DNA from: Pseudohongiella spirulinae | GTDB taxonomy: Bacteria > Pseudomonadota > Gammaproteobacteria > Pseudomonadales > Pseudohongiellaceae | Length of the DNA stretch: 64,000 bases | Assembly: GCF_001444425.1 (NCBI RefSeq) | Contig: NZ_CP013189.1 | Coordinates: forward strand, 310,001 to 374,000 | Direction of reading: 5' to 3' | Shown here: one piece after another, positions 38,211-46,401 of the stretch | How the letters are laid out: the number at the start of each line of letters is the position of its first letter | Position numbering within the stretch: position 1 is the first letter of the stretch | Position numbers and translations under genes: made by a program | The notes under the pieces: model-generated | The model's database searches: none | What the model was told of the DNA's origin: nothing | The model's input: the letters and a program-made list of their open reading frames with translations, nothing else

Positions 38211-39287
38211 ATGACTGATTTAAAAGCTGATGATCTGAACATCGAGGCTATTGAGACTCTGATGACGCCAAAGGCGCTCAAGGCTCAGATGCCGCTTGAA
38301 GGCAGTGCTCTGGAGTCCGTGCGCAGTGCCCGCCAGACGATTTTTAACATTCTGGATCGCAAAGACCCGCGCCTGTTTGTGGTGGTCGGACCCTGTTCGA
38401 TTCATGACCCGGAAGCCGCCCTGGATTACGCGGCGCGTCTCAAGAAACTGGCTGAGGAAGTGCAGGACACGCTGTATATCGTGATGCGTGTCTATTTTGA
38501 AAAGCCGCGTACCTCAGTAGGCTGGAAGGGCCTGATCAATGATCCTTTCATGGACGATACTTTCCAGATTGAAGAGGGCCTAAAACTGGGCCGTAAGCTG
38601 CTACTGGATATCGTTTCAATGGGGCTGCCGGCTTCAACCGAGGCGCTGGATCCGATTTCTCCGCAATACCTGCAGGACCTGATTGCATGGTCGGCCATTG
38701 GCGCGCGGACTACCGAATCACAGACCCACCGGGAAATGTCCAGTGGACTGTCTTCAGCCGTGGGATTCAAAAATGGCACTGATGGTGGATTGATGGTTGC
38801 GGTCAATGCCATGCAGTCGGTCAGTCACCCACATCGTTTTCTGGGCATCAGCAAAGGTGGTCAGGTTGCCGTGGTGCGAACCAAGGGTAACCCCTATGCG
38901 CACGTTGTGTTGCGCGGCGGCAGCGCCGGTCCGAACTATGACTCTGTGCATGTGGCGCAGGCGGAAGAAGAATTGCGTAAGGGCGGTGTCAGCACCAATA
39001 TCATGATTGACTGCAGCCACGCCAATTCCAACAAAGACCCCTCTATTCAGTCGTTGGTGTTGAAGGATGTGACACATCAGATCCTGGAAGGCAATCAGTC
39101 GATTATCGGCGTAATGCTGGAAAGCAACATTAACTTTGGCAATCAGAAAATCCCGGCTGACCTGAAAGAGCTGAAATACGGTGTTTCAGTGACTGATGCC
39201 TGTATTGACTGGGCGGAAACTGAGCGCAGTATCAAAGAGATGGCGGCCAAGCTGAAGGACGTGCTGCCTCAGCGGCAGACTCCATAA
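38211..39287 (+). CDS. 3-deoxy-7-phosphoheptulonate (DAHP) synthase, class I
   Basis: First enzyme of the shikimate pathway, condensing phosphoenolpyruvate and erythrose 4-phosphate. The 358 residues fit the AroF/G/H type. VVGPCSIHDPEAA holds the metal-binding cysteine, YFEKPRTSVGWKG the substrate-binding lysine and arginine, GARTTESQTHRE the PEP site, and IDCSHANSNKD the metal histidine. Which aromatic amino acid inhibits it cannot be told from the sequence, so I give no isozyme symbol. Single gene, followed by a convergent diguanylate cyclase. Confidence 0.94.
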   Translation: MTDLKADDLNIEAIETLMTPKALKAQMPLEGSALESVRSARQTIFNILDRKDPRLFVVVGPCSIHDPEAALDYAARLKKLAEEVQDTLYIVMRVYFEKPRTSVGWKGLINDPFMDDTFQIEEGLKLGRKLLLDIVSMGLPASTEALDPISPQYLQDLIAWSAIGARTTESQTHREMSSGLSSAVGFKNGTDGGLMVAVNAMQSVSHPHRFLGISKGGQVAVVRTKGNPYAHVVLRGGSAGPNYDSVHVAQAEEELRKGGVSTNIMIDCSHANSNKDPSIQSLVLKDVTHQILEGNQSIIGVMLESNINFGNQKIPADLKELKYGVSVTDACIDWAETERSIKEMAAKLKDVLPQRQTP

Positions 39288-39297
39288 CCTGGGTTTA

Positions 39298-39326
39298 ACC
39301 CCTGTGTCCAAATTGGTCGCAGGGGT
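39298..39326. terminator. Possible bidirectional terminator between DAHP synthase and diguanylate cyclase genes
   Basis: ACCCCTG (39298-39304) and CAGGGGT (39320-39326) form a 7-bp stem with a 15-base loop in the gap between two convergent genes. There is no clear T-run on either side, so an intrinsic terminator is only possible. Confidence 0.35.
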
Positions 39327-40498
39327 CACGTCGTCTTGCGCATCACTACCCTGTTCCTGCCCTGACTCTTGGCTTGGTAAAGTGCCAGATCGGCGTGTTG
39401 ATAAGCGCTCAGCATCGGTTCCGGATCATTAGGGTCAAGCAAGGTACAACCAATACTGACCGTAATCCGGTGCGAGCGGCCGTCCAGGACAAATATGCGG
39501 TCTTCGATACTTTGCCTTATATTCTCGGCTATACTTGGCACTTTGTTAGCCTGCGTGTCGCGCAGCAAAATCACAAACTCTTCACCTCCCCAACGGCCGC
39601 ACAGATCAGAGGCGCGCAGCATCTGTTGCAGCAAGGCCGACAATTCCCGCAGTATCTGATCGCCACACAAATGTCCGTAACTGTCATTGATTGACTTGAA
39701 GTGATCAATGTCCAGCATCAGCAGAGCCGATGTTTTGTTATCGCGGGCCAGCGCAGCAAGCTCCTGCTGAACCATCAAGTCAAACAGGCGGCGATTCAGC
39801 AGCCCTGTGAGATCATCACGTGATGCCAGTTCTTCCAGCATTTGATTGGAGGCTTGCAGTGCCTGCTGCTGCTCGGCAATTTTCTGTTCCTGGTCCTTTC
39901 TCGTCACGGTGTGATGCCACAACATCAGGGACAGGCCGGCCGCTATGCCGGTAGCGGTGAGGCCATTAACACGATTGGACAAAAGTATCGCCGGATCACT
40001 CTGGGTCAGCTCCAGGCCCAGAAAAAACAGCGCAAATGCGCCACTATAGACAGACAGCGCCTGGCGCGGCGACAGCAGAAAAATGACGCCCGCGATTGTG
40101 CAGGCAACCAGGAAAGGGGTCACCGCCGTGGTGACCAACTGGTCGAGGATGGTTATCGACGCGCCAGAGATAATCACCAATAGCAGGGCAGACCAGAATG
40201 TAGCGTTGGCTTGCCAGAGGTGGGGCTGGCTCTGATAGCGCCGCGCAGCCAGACCGATCAGGCTGAACAGCACGGCCTGTGTGAAATGTGCTGCGATGAT
40301 GCCCTGATGCCACAGTTGCTCGTCAGTCGTTGTCGCCTCAAAGCCGAAAAAGAACAGAATATGCAGCATTGACACCGGTACAGCAATTGCCGCCAGGAAT
40401 ACCAGGCGCTGCAATGTCATGGATAACAGTGCTCCACGATGTCTGGCTTGTCGCTCGATAATCTGTTGTCGTCTTTCAGTCAGCGAAAATTCGGGCAC
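39326..40498 (-). CDS. Membrane diguanylate cyclase
   Basis: A 390-residue protein with about six membrane helices (residues 28-200) and a C-terminal GGDEF domain that makes cyclic di-GMP. The active site is RWGGEEFVILL, and the inhibitory site RASD lies just upstream, so feedback control is likely. DDLTGLLNRRLF and MLDIDHFKSINDSYGH are the nucleotide and metal sites. The membrane part shows no recognised sensor family. The start is a GTG at 40498. No EAL domain is present, in contrast to the 11979-14879 gene. Confidence 0.9.
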   Translation of the reverse strand: MPEFSLTERRQQIIERQARHRGALLSMTLQRLVFLAAIAVPVSMLHILFFFGFEATTTDEQLWHQGIIAAHFTQAVLFSLIGLAARRYQSQPHLWQANATFWSALLLVIISGASITILDQLVTTAVTPFLVACTIAGVIFLLSPRQALSVYSGAFALFFLGLELTQSDPAILLSNRVNGLTATGIAAGLSLMLWHHTVTRKDQEQKIAEQQQALQASNQMLEELASRDDLTGLLNRRLFDLMVQQELAALARDNKTSALLMLDIDHFKSINDSYGHLCGDQILRELSALLQQMLRASDLCGRWGGEEFVILLRDTQANKVPSIAENIRQSIEDRIFVLDGRSHRITVSIGCTLLDPNDPEPMLSAYQHADLALYQAKSQGRNRVVMRKTT

Positions 40499-40536
40499 GC
40501 AGAGTACTCAACCGGTTTTTCACCATTCTAGCAGCT

Positions 40537-40566
40537 AAAAAAAAAGCAGGTCATCAAGACCTGCTT
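40537..40566 (-). terminator. Rho-independent terminator for the GST gene
   Basis: On the minus strand, AAGCAGGTC-TTGAT-GACCTGCTT is followed by a run of nine T (complement of 40537-40545). The stem is nine base pairs with a five-base loop. It lies 87 bases past the GST stop. A second inverted repeat, CTGATCA/TGATCAG, lies between them near 40577-40599. Confidence 0.85.
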
Positions 40567-40652
40567 CAAATACAACACTGATCAATATTTCAGTGATCAG
40601 AACAAGGAGCTAACAACGGTTCACACTTACTGCCTAAAAAATCAGGACCTGT

Positions 40653-41315
40653 TTACATATTGCTGACAGCACCCATTGGTGCCTGTATATCCTGCTCTGC
40701 CTGCGCCAGGGAAATCCACTCCCGAACCCAGGGGTTTGCTAACAGTGTATCGGCATATTTCCGTGCTTCTGTACTTAAAATGGCGCCGTAGTTATGGAAG
40801 CTGATGGCGACTGGTGCATACATACAGTCGGCGATAGAGAAGCGACCAAACATATAGTCGCCATCCACACCATATTTGCGGCGGCAGCAACTCCAGATGG
40901 CATCGATCCGGGCAATTTCGTTCTCGATGACCTCAGGCCTGGCTAATTCGACAACGGCCTTGCAGTTCATCGGCCAGTCTTTTTTCAGGTTTGGGAACTC
41001 AGAATGAATCTCTGCGCACACTGACCGGGCTGTGGCGCGTTTGCGAGGGCTCGCTGGCCAGCCCCGGCCGTCCAGAAATGCCTCGGAAATATACTCACAT
41101 ATAGCGAGCGAATCCCACACTGTGGTCTGCTGATGGATAAGCGCAGGGACTTTTAGCGATGGCGACAAAGGCCCCAGTTTCTCAGCCGTGTTGCGCTGAT
41201 AAAGCGGCACGCTGACCTCGTCGAAGGCGATGTCTGACTGTTTCAGTAACAGCCACGGGCGCATGGACCATGAGGAGAAATTTTTGTTGCCTATAACCAG
41301 TCTTATTGCACTCAC
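40653..41315 (-). CDS. Glutathione S-transferase family protein
   Basis: A 220-residue GST-fold protein. VIGNKNFSSWSMRPWLLLK is the N-terminal thioredoxin-like start, with the SSWSMRPW motif carrying the likely catalytic serine. KVPALIHQQTTVWDSLAICEYI contains the cis-proline and glutathione-binding block. The helical C-terminal domain follows. I start at the GTG at 41315, which has AGGAG nine bases upstream; a longer frame to 41444 adds 43 residues with no family similarity. The substrate is unknown. It is divergent from the pdsR gene and followed by a strong terminator. Confidence 0.86.
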   Translation of the reverse strand: MSAIRLVIGNKNFSSWSMRPWLLLKQSDIAFDEVSVPLYQRNTAEKLGPLSPSLKVPALIHQQTTVWDSLAICEYISEAFLDGRGWPASPRKRATARSVCAEIHSEFPNLKKDWPMNCKAVVELARPEVIENEIARIDAIWSCCRRKYGVDGDYMFGRFSIADCMYAPVAISFHNYGAILSTEARKYADTLLANPWVREWISLAQAEQDIQAPMGAVSNM

Positions 41316-41504
41316 CAGAGAAGACTCCTGCTTTGTTGATACTGGATTAGACACGAGCTTTATTGCAGTGTCAGGCAGCAACAGGGTCTTTGTCCTGACT
41401 AATTGTGGCAAAATGATGGCAAGCGGGTCCGGTGCAAAAACCATGGCTAAACTGGGGCGTCAAATACGGTATAGTCGGCGCTCTGTGAGGCAGGAAGGTG
41501 AAAC

Positions 41505-42221
41505 ATGGCAAGACGTATTGCAATAGTAGAAGATGAAGCGGCTATCCGCGAGAATTATGCTGATGTGCTGCGCAAGCAGGGTTACGAGGTGCAGACCTTT
41601 CCTAATCGCCGTGAGGCAATGAAGGCCTTTGATCTGCGTCTGCCTAATCTGGCGATCATCGATATCGGCCTGGAAAATGAAATTGATGGCGGTTTCACAC
41701 TCTGCCAGAGTCTGCGATCCATGTCGGAGACGCTGCCGATCATCTTCCTGACTGCGCGGGACAATGATTTTGATACTGTCAGTGGTCTGCGCATGGGCGC
41801 TGACGACTATCTGACCAAGGATATCAGCCTGCCGCACCTGTCGGCCCGCATTGCTGCGCTGTTTCGCCGGCAGGATGCGCTGAATCAGCCAACATCGCCT
41901 GAAAATCTGTTGCAGCGCGACAAGCTGCAGCTTGATATCGGTCGGCTGACTGTGCAGTGGGATGGCAAAGCTGTGCCGTTGACGGTTACGGAATTCTGGA
42001 TGGTGCATGCGCTGGTTAAATTTCCCGGTCATGTTAAAAGCCGACAGGTATTGATGCAGGAATCAAAAATTTTTGTGGATGGCAGCACCATTACTTCCCA
42101 TGTGAAGCGGATTCGCAAAAAATTCCTGCAGGTGGATACACAATTTGACTGTATTGAGACCGTGTATGGCATGGGCTATCGCTGGAATATTCCGCCAGGT
42201 GCAGAGGGCAGTGGCGACTGA
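41505..42221 (+). CDS. pdsR: Response regulator, proteobacterial dedicated sortase (PdsR) type
   Basis: DNA-binding response regulator of 238 residues. The receiver domain has the acidic pair in IVEDEAAI, the phosphorylated Asp in LAIIDIGLENEIDGG, the Thr in IIFLTARDND and the Lys in DDYLTKDISLPHL. The winged-helix output domain ends YGMGYRW. The IGLENEIDGGF and LTKDISLPHL wording matches, from memory, the regulator paired with marine proteobacterial sortase systems. It is followed after 16 bases by the matching kinase gene. No sortase gene lies in the window. AAGGTG precedes the ATG. Confidence 0.8.
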   Translation: MARRIAIVEDEAAIRENYADVLRKQGYEVQTFPNRREAMKAFDLRLPNLAIIDIGLENEIDGGFTLCQSLRSMSETLPIIFLTARDNDFDTVSGLRMGADDYLTKDISLPHLSARIAALFRRQDALNQPTSPENLLQRDKLQLDIGRLTVQWDGKAVPLTVTEFWMVHALVKFPGHVKSRQVLMQESKIFVDGSTITSHVKRIRKKFLQVDTQFDCIETVYGMGYRWNIPPGAEGSGD

Positions 42222-42237
42222 ACGCTGAGAAAATACT

Positions 42238-44439
42238 ATGGCCCGAGCCCTCAAAAATCCCTTTGGTATCCGCTTCAAGCTGGTTTTTCTGTCCAGTTTC
42301 TTGCTGGTTATTCCCTGGCTGGGTTATCAGTACATTCTGGAAATGGAGGATTATCTGCGCCGGGGGCAGGAGCAGGTGGTGCTGGGTACGGCACGAGCGC
42401 TGGCAACCGCGTTGAATGAACGGCCGGAGCTGTTCGATGAGGGTACGTTCAGTCCGGCGGCCCGCCGCAGTGAAAACCTTTATGTTTATCCCATCTATTA
42501 CCCACTGGCCCTGGATGACAGCTCGTTGATTGACTGGCGTGATTACCAGCGCTACGAACTGCCCTATGGGCGGGCCAATACCATCGCCACGCCGCTGAAT
42601 CCGCAAAGCGAATTCTCGCGCTATTATCACAATGATGAGTCACTGAATTTCAGCCTGTTGGTGGGTGAGCATAATCGATATCTGTATGCCTATCTTAAGG
42701 TGGTCGACAATAATGTGGTGTATCGCTCACCGGACAGCCTGAGTATTCATCGCAGTGACTTTCTGCAGATTTCCATGACCTCTCGCGACAATAGATTGCA
42801 TCGATATGTGATCTCGCCTCGCGGACCGGAATTCATTTACGCCTACGAGTTGGGCAACGACTTGCGTGATATCGGCTCGCTGACCCATGAAGAGCGCATC
42901 AGTGGGCAGTGGTATGAAACACCCGATGGCTATGTAGTTGAATTGCGAATGCCGCTGAACATGCTGGGCGAGCGCCTGGGTTTTGCGATTTATGATGTGG
43001 ATGACCCGGAAACGCGCAATGTGACGGCAGTTGTGGCGACATCAGATGTGAATAATAAAGAACGTCTGGGGATTCTGCTGCGACCAACGCCAGAAATTGA
43101 CAAGATTGTTGAGGGCATGGGGCATACCAATTCGCGCATCCAGGTGGTGGATCGCAGTAACCGCGTGCTGCTCAGTGTTGGCGATATCCAGTCAGCAAGT
43201 GGTCTTTCCCTGGTTGAGGAAAACAATGAGCAATCTCGCAATCCTTATTGGTCTTACATCGAGGAGCATGTACTGCATCCGTTGTATTATCAGATCCTGA
43301 CCAAGCCCTCCAATGATTTTATTGAAGATCTGTACGTGGGTAGTACACTGGAAGGTGCGCATCTCAGCGCTGCCCTGAGCGGACAGGCGATGACGCAATT
43401 CCGAACCATTGATTCCAGCCAGACCCGTATTTTGGGAGCTGCCCACCCCATTTTTGCCGATGGTGATGTGATGGGTGCCGTGGTTGTTGATCAGAACATG
43501 AATGGTCTGCGAACCTTCCGTAATCAGGCATTGGAGACACTGTTTAATACCATTTTGGGTGTCATGCTGCTGGTCGCCGTCGGCCTGTTCTTTTTTGCTT
43601 CAAGAATTTCCAGCCGAATCCGGGCATTGCGCAATCAGGCCGAAAAAATCATTGATGATACCGGGCGCCTGAAAAACACCATTGTCGCCAGTCGAAATTC
43701 TGACGAAATCGGCGACTTGTCCCGCAGTTTTTACAATATTGTTGAACGCCTCGGGCAGTATACAAATTACCTGGAAAATATGTCCTCGCGGTTGTCGCAC
43801 GAGTTGCGCACACCGGTTACCGTGGTGCGGTCATCGCTGGAAAACCTGGGTATGACGGTGAGTGACAGGGAGTCGTCAGTATACATTCAGCGCGCCGAGG
43901 AAGGTATCAATCGCCTGAATCTGATCCTGACCAATATGAGTGAAGCAACGCGGCTGGAACAGATGCTGCAGACCTCCGAGAAAGAGAAAATTGATCTTGC
44001 CAGGGTGCTGGCGGGTTGTATTGAGGGGTATCGTCTGGCGTATCCAGATGCGGTCATTGAGGGCGATCTGCAGGGGCCTGTCATGATAAATGGCGTTCCC
44101 GAGTACATAGCTCAGTTAATGGATAAACTGATCGCCAACGCTGTCGAGTTTAGCTATCACAAGAAGCCGATTGTTGTTTCATGCCGGGTGATAAAAGATC
44201 GCGCGGTGCTCAGGGTGACCAACTACGGACCCTATTTGCCAGAAGAGATGAAGGGGCGATTGTTTGACTCAATGATTTCTGTGCGTCCCCAGGAGAAACA
44301 GAAGGAGCCCCATTTGGGCATGGGGCTGCATATTGCGCGTCTGATTACCGAATTCCATGGGGGGCAGATCAGAGCTGAAAACATCAAGGAGTACGAAGGC
44401 GTCGCAATTACTCTGCTGCTTCCTCTGTTACACGAATAG
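42238..44439 (+). CDS. pdsS: Sensor histidine kinase, proteobacterial dedicated sortase (PdsS) type
   Basis: Inner-membrane histidine kinase of 733 residues. A first membrane segment at about 15-32 and a second at about 440-462 bracket a large periplasmic sensing domain. HAMP-like linker sequence follows. The phosphorylated His is in SSRLSHELRTPV, the N box is DKLIANAVEFS and the G box is LGMGLHIARLI. The N-terminal YILEMEDYLRRGQEQVVLGTA resembles PdsS kinases (identified from memory). It is paired with pdsR. Its last 32 bases overlap the 3' end of the convergent DUF2889 gene. Confidence 0.8.
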   Translation: MARALKNPFGIRFKLVFLSSFLLVIPWLGYQYILEMEDYLRRGQEQVVLGTARALATALNERPELFDEGTFSPAARRSENLYVYPIYYPLALDDSSLIDWRDYQRYELPYGRANTIATPLNPQSEFSRYYHNDESLNFSLLVGEHNRYLYAYLKVVDNNVVYRSPDSLSIHRSDFLQISMTSRDNRLHRYVISPRGPEFIYAYELGNDLRDIGSLTHEERISGQWYETPDGYVVELRMPLNMLGERLGFAIYDVDDPETRNVTAVVATSDVNNKERLGILLRPTPEIDKIVEGMGHTNSRIQVVDRSNRVLLSVGDIQSASGLSLVEENNEQSRNPYWSYIEEHVLHPLYYQILTKPSNDFIEDLYVGSTLEGAHLSAALSGQAMTQFRTIDSSQTRILGAAHPIFADGDVMGAVVVDQNMNGLRTFRNQALETLFNTILGVMLLVAVGLFFFASRISSRIRALRNQAEKIIDDTGRLKNTIVASRNSDEIGDLSRSFYNIVERLGQYTNYLENMSSRLSHELRTPVTVVRSSLENLGMTVSDRESSVYIQRAEEGINRLNLILTNMSEATRLEQMLQTSEKEKIDLARVLAGCIEGYRLAYPDAVIEGDLQGPVMINGVPEYIAQLMDKLIANAVEFSYHKKPIVVSCRVIKDRAVLRVTNYGPYLPEEMKGRLFDSMISVRPQEKQKEPHLGMGLHIARLITEFHGGQIRAENIKEYEGVAITLLLPLLHE

Positions 44440-45037
44440 ATTCTCCGCCATTGCTGGCAATAATCCGGCTTTTTTCTTTGGGTACGTAAAAATCCGGCGC
44501 GTTTTCCTTTACGACGGGTGAGTGCTCCGCCCAGGCATGACAGGTATTGAGCACAAACGGTCGACCGACATGCTGGCGGCTGTCCGAGTCCGCCAGGCGA
44601 CGACGATGATTCTGCAGGGGCTTGATGGTCTGAATCGCCACGGTAGCCATCGGGAAGAGCAGTTCGGTCAGATGGGTGCAACCCTGAACGCCACCTACTT
44701 TCTGGCGGACGGCCTTGCGCCAGCCGGGACCCATGGTCAGTCCTGTCAATTCCTTATAGATCGGAGCTATGTCAGGACAAATGGCAAACGGGCTGTTATC
44801 AGTTGCTGCCTCGACGTTCTGCACCACAAACTTGTCGTTGATAGTGACGCGTAACCACATTTCGTGGATCGGGTCGCCCGGTTCAATATCACCCCGCCAA
44901 TTGTTACTGAAAGCATAGGTTTTGGTATCTGTCAGGTGAGCTTCGATGTCGAACAGGCCGTCTTCACGTTCAAACCCGGCGAAATTAATATGGCGTGTAT
45001 GAATATGCTGGCGTTTGACCGGCGTCGGTAATGGCAT
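44408..45037 (-). CDS. DUF2889 protein
   Basis: A 209-residue soluble protein recognised as DUF2889 by RHINFAGFEREDGLFDIEAHL (not fully continuous in all members), the FSNNWRGDI-PGDPIHEM region and CTHLTELL with conserved His and Cys. The function is not known. It ends inside the 3' end of pdsS on the opposite strand. It could be the last gene of the lipid operon reading in the same direction, 58 bases after the unknown secreted protein, but the gap makes this uncertain. Confidence 0.78.
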   Translation of the reverse strand: MPLPTPVKRQHIHTRHINFAGFEREDGLFDIEAHLTDTKTYAFSNNWRGDIEPGDPIHEMWLRVTINDKFVVQNVEAATDNSPFAICPDIAPIYKELTGLTMGPGWRKAVRQKVGGVQGCTHLTELLFPMATVAIQTIKPLQNHRRRLADSDSRQHVGRPFVLNTCHAWAEHSPVVKENAPDFYVPKEKSRIIASNGGESIRVTEEAAE

Positions 45038-45095
45038 AAATAATCCTCCGCATGAAGCGGCGGATTATAGCCTAAAAAGCGGATGTTCGTTCTGA

Positions 45096-45851
45096 TCAGA
45101 AATATTCAAATTTAATCAGAGCGTTACGTGGTTCGCCGGCATCGTCACGCAAATTGCTGAGGCCGTTAAATACCAGCAGGCGGCGGGTCTCCTGATGGTA
45201 GCCGATGTAGATAGGGTCAACCAGCCATCCAACCACGCGCAGCAACCCGGCCGGACGGATGACAAAACAGTGCAGGGGCTGCGAATCAGCCGGGCAATTG
45301 GCGGTGTCAGTCCTGCTTACACTGATGCGCACGCTGTCCATTCGAGCGGGCACAAGAAAGTCGGCTGTTACGCGCCGTCCGCCGACCAGGTTATCCCAGT
45401 GCTTGCGTACAAACGGGTCGAAGCCGGCATCAACAATCAGGGTGTCCCGGGTAGCGATCTCCGTCTGCTGTAACTGGTCACTGTCATGCGGACGGAAATT
45501 GACACGAATGACTTGCGCAGCAGGTTCAGCGCTGTGTTCCGTCTGCAGCTGAGCCTGATTCCGATAGTCCTGCTGGCTGACTGACGGTGCAATCAATGAG
45601 TCGCTGTAATCAATCTTTTTGGAGGCGAAAATCCGGCCGCCGGGATCTCTATACTCTACCCGTGTCGGCAGGTCCAGCTCCGGGTTATCGGCATAGTGGT
45701 ACTCGTAATACTGCACGCGCTGCTGATCCTGCGTCCAGGCTGTACCGACGGCCCAGATGTCTGCCGGCAGATTTGATGGTACAGCCAGGGCGCCTGGTGT
45801 AGCAGTCAGGCAAGCGGATACCAGTGTGATTAACGCGAAAACAGGCTTCAT
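45096..45851 (-). CDS. Exported protein of unknown function in the ECF-controlled operon
   Basis: A 251-residue protein with a clear signal peptide (residues 1-23, cleavage after ALA). The mature part is rich in beta-strand-like segments, with RVEYRDPGGRIFASKKIDY, DAGFDPFVRKHWDNL and VDPIYIGYHQETRRLLVFNG (parts listed, not one run). Two cysteines near residues 189 and 197 may form a disulfide. I do not name a family. Its ATG overlaps the stop of the DUF2878 gene, so it is coupled to the cyclopropane-synthase operon. Confidence 0.72.
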   Translation of the reverse strand: MKPVFALITLVSACLTATPGALAVPSNLPADIWAVGTAWTQDQQRVQYYEYHYADNPELDLPTRVEYRDPGGRIFASKKIDYSDSLIAPSVSQQDYRNQAQLQTEHSAEPAAQVIRVNFRPHDSDQLQQTEIATRDTLIVDAGFDPFVRKHWDNLVGGRRVTADFLVPARMDSVRISVSRTDTANCPADSQPLHCFVIRPAGLLRVVGWLVDPIYIGYHQETRRLLVFNGLSNLRDDAGEPRNALIKFEYF

Positions 45852-46393
45852 GACACACTCCCCACTTTTAAGCGATTAACGCTGTAAAAATGAATTAATA
45901 CCGGAAATACGAACGCCCACACCAAACCGATTACCAGCAGTGCCAGCCACGCTGGCGCCAATAGCCCTACGTCGGCCAGACGCGCCCCGCCATAATAAGA
46001 CAGTGGCGCAGACAGTCCACCGGCGGCAATGCACAGCCACAGTTTGCCGTGAAATATACGCAGTGCGTAGCCAACTGTGGTGCCAAACAGCACCCACAGA
46101 CAACTCAGCCAGAGCGGCGGGAACACGCTGCCTGTTGTCAGCACGCCGAACTGAATTAACAGCAGGTCGGTCATAAAACCAATGCCCAGGCACAGGAGCA
46201 GAAAAATGCCTTCTCTCCTTTTGTCCCGAACCCATTGCATATGCAGCGCGACTGTCGCTGCGGTGACGCCAACGGCGATCATTGAACCAAACAGCACACA
46301 AAGCAGCCAGCCCAGCTGGAACATCAGCGCATTAACAAGCAAATACTGGCGCTCAGAGAGCTTCATCTGGCTGTTATTGATCATCAAGGGCAT
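45848..46393 (-). CDS. DUF2878 membrane protein
   Basis: A polytopic membrane protein of about 181 residues (five to six helices) matching DUF2878: LLVNALMFQLGWLLCV at the N-terminus, GFMTDLLLIQFGVL in the middle and PLSYYGGARLADV near the end. It is commonly found beside cyclopropane-fatty-acid synthase genes. The longest frame begins at 46531 inside cfa; I prefer the ATG at 46393, nine bases after the cfa stop. ATGs at 46384 and 46366 are also possible. Function unknown; a lipid-related role is inferred from context. Confidence 0.75.
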   Translation of the reverse strand: MPLMINNSQMKLSERQYLLVNALMFQLGWLLCVLFGSMIAVGVTAATVALHMQWVRDKRREGIFLLLCLGIGFMTDLLLIQFGVLTTGSVFPPLWLSCLWVLFGTTVGYALRIFHGKLWLCIAAGGLSAPLSYYGGARLADVGLLAPAWLALLVIGLVWAFVFPVLIHFYSVNRLKVGSVS

Positions 46394-46401
46394 GATGTTG
46401 C

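Noticed and set aside
41316-41504. Promoter with TATAGT at 41471-41476 for pdsR
   Set aside because: A -10-like hexamer is present but I could not place a -35 element at proper spacing, so it is not listed as a feature.
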